Part shown: positions 61,920-64,000 of the stretch, one piece after another
Numbering within the stretch: position 1 is the first letter of the stretch
Layout of the letters: each line of letters begins with the position of its first letter
Assembly: GCF_039530225.1 (NCBI RefSeq)
Contig: NZ_BAAAOH010000001.1
Coordinates: forward strand, 3,472,001-3,536,000
Length of the DNA stretch: 64,000 nucleotides
Source: Microbacterium pumilum
Lineage (GTDB): Bacteria; Actinomycetota; Actinomycetes; Actinomycetales; Microbacteriaceae
Direction of reading: 5' to 3'
The notes under the pieces: model-generated
What the model saw: the letters and a program-made list of their open reading frames with translations, nothing else
What the model was told of the DNA's origin: nothing
Databases searched by the model: none
Program-made: the position numbers and the translations under genes

Positions 61920-62633
61920 ATGACGGTTTCGCGCAAGGCGGCCGAACGCGCTCCCCTCACGAAGGACCGCGTGCTGTCGGCGGCGTCTGCCATCGCCGAC
62001 GACGACGGGCTGGACGCGCTCACGATGCGCCGTCTCGCCGACGATCTCGGCGTCGAGGCCATGTCGATCTACTACCACCTGCCCAACAAGGATGCGATCC
62101 TCGATGGCCTCGTCGAGCTCGTGTTCGGCGAGGTCGAGGCGGAGGTCGGCGGCTTCGCACATAGGACCGACGTCGGCGCGGAGTCGGTGGATGCGTGGCA
62201 GAGCGCACTGCGCGCCCGGATCCTCGGCGCGCGTCGCGTACTGCTGCGGCATCGCTGGGTGCCGAGCGTGATGGAGTCGCGCTCGGTGCTCGGCCCGACG
62301 ATGGCGCGCTACATCGACGGGATCGTGGGCATCATGCGCGCCGGCGGCCTTTCGTTCGACCTCATCCACCATTCGCTGCACGCGCTCGGCAGCCGGATGT
62401 ACGGCTTCTCGCAGGAGCTGACGATGGACAGCGGGGCCGCCACGCCGACTGGCGATGACCTGACGCAGATGCGGGCGTTCGTGCCGAACCTGGCGGCGAT
62501 GCTCGACGATGTCGTGCACGACGATCCGGAGTCGACGCTCGGCTGGTGCGACGATCAGACCGAGTTCGAGTTCGGCCTGGACATCCTGCTCGACGGCATC
62601 GCACGGCGCGGCGCCGAGACGGACACCCGCTGA
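61920..62633 (+). CDS. TetR/AcrR family repressor
   Basis: A 237-residue TetR regulator. The helix-turn-helix (about 15-60) reads RVLSAASAIADDDG, MRRLADDLGVEAMSIYYHLPNKDAIL. The C-terminal ligand domain resembles the TetR_C_1 (tetracycline-repressor-like) class. A near-perfect AAGGAGGTG Shine-Dalgarno (61906-61914) fixes the ATG at 61920. It likely controls the divergent oxidoreductase gene and itself through the double operator; the ligand is unknown. Confidence 0.9.
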   Translation: MTVSRKAAERAPLTKDRVLSAASAIADDDGLDALTMRRLADDLGVEAMSIYYHLPNKDAILDGLVELVFGEVEAEVGGFAHRTDVGAESVDAWQSALRARILGARRVLLRHRWVPSVMESRSVLGPTMARYIDGIVGIMRAGGLSFDLIHHSLHALGSRMYGFSQELTMDSGAATPTGDDLTQMRAFVPNLAAMLDDVVHDDPESTLGWCDDQTEFEFGLDILLDGIARRGAETDTR

Positions 62634-62673
62634 TGCGTGAACCCTTGCTCTCTGGTGACCATGGAGCATTGAC

Positions 62674-63807
62674 GTGAGCTTCTCGCTCGACGCGATCCGG
62701 CGATGGCCCGACATCGAGAGTCCTGACCTGCCGGCGATCGATGCCGCCGATCGGCTGATCTTGGATGAATCCGCCGTTGCTAGAGCCGGGGTGGGCGAGT
62801 CGAAGCTCGTGGTCATCGGCGACGGATACGGCGCCCTGACGCTGGGTGCGGCAGCAGCCGCCGTGGAGCGAGGGACGGATGCGGCTGCCCTCGACATCCG
62901 GGTCCATCAGGATCCGCTCACGGGCGAGCAGGCGTTGGCCGCGAACGCCGAGCGCGTCGGCCTTGCCGGCACGTGCCGCTCGCTGCCGCTCTCGGCCGAG
63001 CTGGTGGGAGGCGCCGGCGTCGTGGTCATGCGGCTCCCCCGGTCGCTCGAAGCGCTGCGGGAAACCGCGGGCTTGATCGCCGCTCATGCGTCACCGGATG
63101 TCGAGGTGTACGCGGGTGGCCGGCTCAAGCACATGACCCTCGCGATGAACGATGTGCTCCGCGAGCATTTCGACACTGTCGACGTGAGCCACGCCCGGCA
63201 GAAGTCGCGCGTGCTGATCGCCCGCGGCCCGCACGACGGCTGCGATCCACAGCCGCGGCGGGCCGTCCACGACGGGCTCGTGGTGTGCGCCTTCGGCGAG
63301 ACGTTCGCGGGCACGTCCATCGACATCGGCACCCGGCTGCTGCTCGAGAGCCTGCCCGTCGACATCCCGTCAGACGACGCCGTGGTCGACATGGCGTGCG
63401 GAAGCGGAGTCGTCGCGGCATGGCTTGCTCGCCGGCATCCTGAGCTGCGGGTCTACGCAACCGACCAGTCCGCGGCCGCCGTGGCGTCGGCGCGGGCGAC
63501 CGTCGAGGCCAACGGGGTGGGCGATCGGATCACCGTGGAGCGGGATGATGCACTGTCACTCGTGCCCGACGCGAGCGCGACGCTCATCGCACTCAACCCG
63601 CCGTTCCACCTCGGCGGCGCCATCCACGAGGGAATCGCGCCGCGCCTCTTCGCCGACGCAGCCCGTGTGCTGCGGCCCGGCGGGGAACTATGGACCGTGT
63701 GGAACTCGACCCTCTTCTACCGCCCGGCCCTCGAGCGGCTCGTCGGCCCCACCCGTCAGGTCGCGCGCAACGCGAAGTTCACCGTGACTGCTTCGGTGAA
63801 GGGGTGA
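62674..63807 (+). CDS. RsmC/RlmG-like class I methyltransferase
   Basis: A 377-residue protein built as two methyltransferase-like halves, as in RsmC/RlmG, which methylate guanine N2 in 16S or 23S rRNA. The N-terminal half has a degenerate fold (VVIGDGYGALTLGAA). The C-terminal half has the SAM motif VVDMACGSGVVAAWLA, the acidic ATDQSAAAV and the catalytic LNPPFHLGG. The GTG start follows the TetR gene by 40 bp. Which rRNA position it modifies cannot be read from sequence. Confidence 0.85.
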   Translation: MSFSLDAIRRWPDIESPDLPAIDAADRLILDESAVARAGVGESKLVVIGDGYGALTLGAAAAAVERGTDAAALDIRVHQDPLTGEQALAANAERVGLAGTCRSLPLSAELVGGAGVVVMRLPRSLEALRETAGLIAAHASPDVEVYAGGRLKHMTLAMNDVLREHFDTVDVSHARQKSRVLIARGPHDGCDPQPRRAVHDGLVVCAFGETFAGTSIDIGTRLLLESLPVDIPSDDAVVDMACGSGVVAAWLARRHPELRVYATDQSAAAVASARATVEANGVGDRITVERDDALSLVPDASATLIALNPPFHLGGAIHEGIAPRLFADAARVLRPGGELWTVWNSTLFYRPALERLVGPTRQVARNAKFTVTASVKG

Positions 63808-63814
63808 GCCGCGC

Positions 63815-64000
63815 TCAGCCGTCGGTGCCCGAGTCCTCGCCGTCCGAGTCATCGGTCGGCTCGGGCGTGGGGAGGCTGTTGTCCGGGACCGGCGTCGGCC
63901 CGAACAGGGTCCAGGCGCCACCGCTGCACTGGTAATACTGGTTGACCTCGGTGTCGATGTACACATCTCCGTCGGTCTGACACGTCTCGTCGTCGGGTGC
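63815..64000 (-). CDS. C-terminal part of a secreted or surface protein (5' end outside window)
   Basis: The minus strand from the right edge is open for 61 codons and stops at 63815. It contains VYIDTEVNQYYQC and GGAWTLFGPTP, a short Cys-framed Tyr-rich motif often seen at the end of actinobacterial collagen-like or wall proteins, then a Pro/Thr/Asp/Glu tail ending DSGTDG. Two cysteines bracket the motif. The rest is unseen, so function is open. Confidence 0.65.
   Translation of the reverse strand, partial: APDDETCQTDGDVYIDTEVNQYYQCSGGAWTLFGPTPVPDNSLPTPEPTDDSDGEDSGTDG

Overview
The window is chromosomal DNA from a high-GC actinobacterium, most likely Microbacteriaceae and close to Microbacterium. 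The support is strongly GC-biased third codon positions, many GTG starts, several genes whose -10 box sits 6-8 nt before the start codon with no Shine-Dalgarno (leaderless transcripts), and the block rsmI/pmt - metG - tatD - rsmA, which follows the order known from Mycobacterium tuberculosis. I found no tRNA, rRNA, CRISPR array, transposase or phage gene. All positions and motifs were read by eye; no database search was run.

Region 1 (1-9.7 kb): a cut-off aldo/keto reductase; a Stealth-type sugar-phosphate transferase divergent from it; a metallophosphoesterase; then the conserved metG-tatD-rsmA set on the minus strand, interrupted by two oppositely oriented MFS transporter genes.

Region 2 (9.8-20.9 kb): a complete beta-1,4-galactan utilisation locus of the B. 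subtilis gan type: LacI regulator, GH42 beta-galactosidase, binding lipoprotein, MalF/MalG-type permeases and a large modular secreted GH53 endo-galactanase. GH53 cuts galactan outside the cell, the ABC system imports the oligosaccharides (its ATPase must be encoded elsewhere) and GH42 cleaves them to galactose. Two identical 16-bp palindromic operators lie in the divergent promoter region, and a third 14/16 match lies inside the GH53 signal-peptide codons.

Region 3 (20.9-39.3 kb): rsmI and the protein mannosyltransferase; a YyaL-type thioredoxin-fold protein; a Zwf-like/GH15 (trehalase-like) pair; an aldo/keto reductase; the helicase hrpA; a quinone oxidoreductase; MetY; an M20 peptidase; a Gfo/Idh/MocA oxidoreductase; and a NYN-LOTUS protein. 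hrpA carries three in-frame insertions made of palindromic-repeat DNA.

Region 4 (39.3-47.4 kb): a ROK regulator followed by two tandem, paralogous XylFGH-like sugar ABC transporters, closed by a strong bidirectional terminator.

Region 5 (47.4-64 kb): a sirtuin, a GalT-like DUF4921 protein, two DoxX-like paralogs around a DHA2 exporter and an ATP-dependent DNA ligase, small conserved proteins, a lipoprotein, a ClpC-type AAA+ chaperone with a HspR-like (HAIR) promoter and a six-copy 18-bp in-frame repeat, an oxidoreductase/TetR pair with a double operator, an RsmC/RlmG-like methyltransferase, and a secreted-protein fragment at the right edge.

The least ordinary signal is the set of repeat elements placed in frame inside hrpA and clp. 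They resemble the Rickettsia palindromic elements in concept, and the same element exists free-standing between ganB and rsmI.
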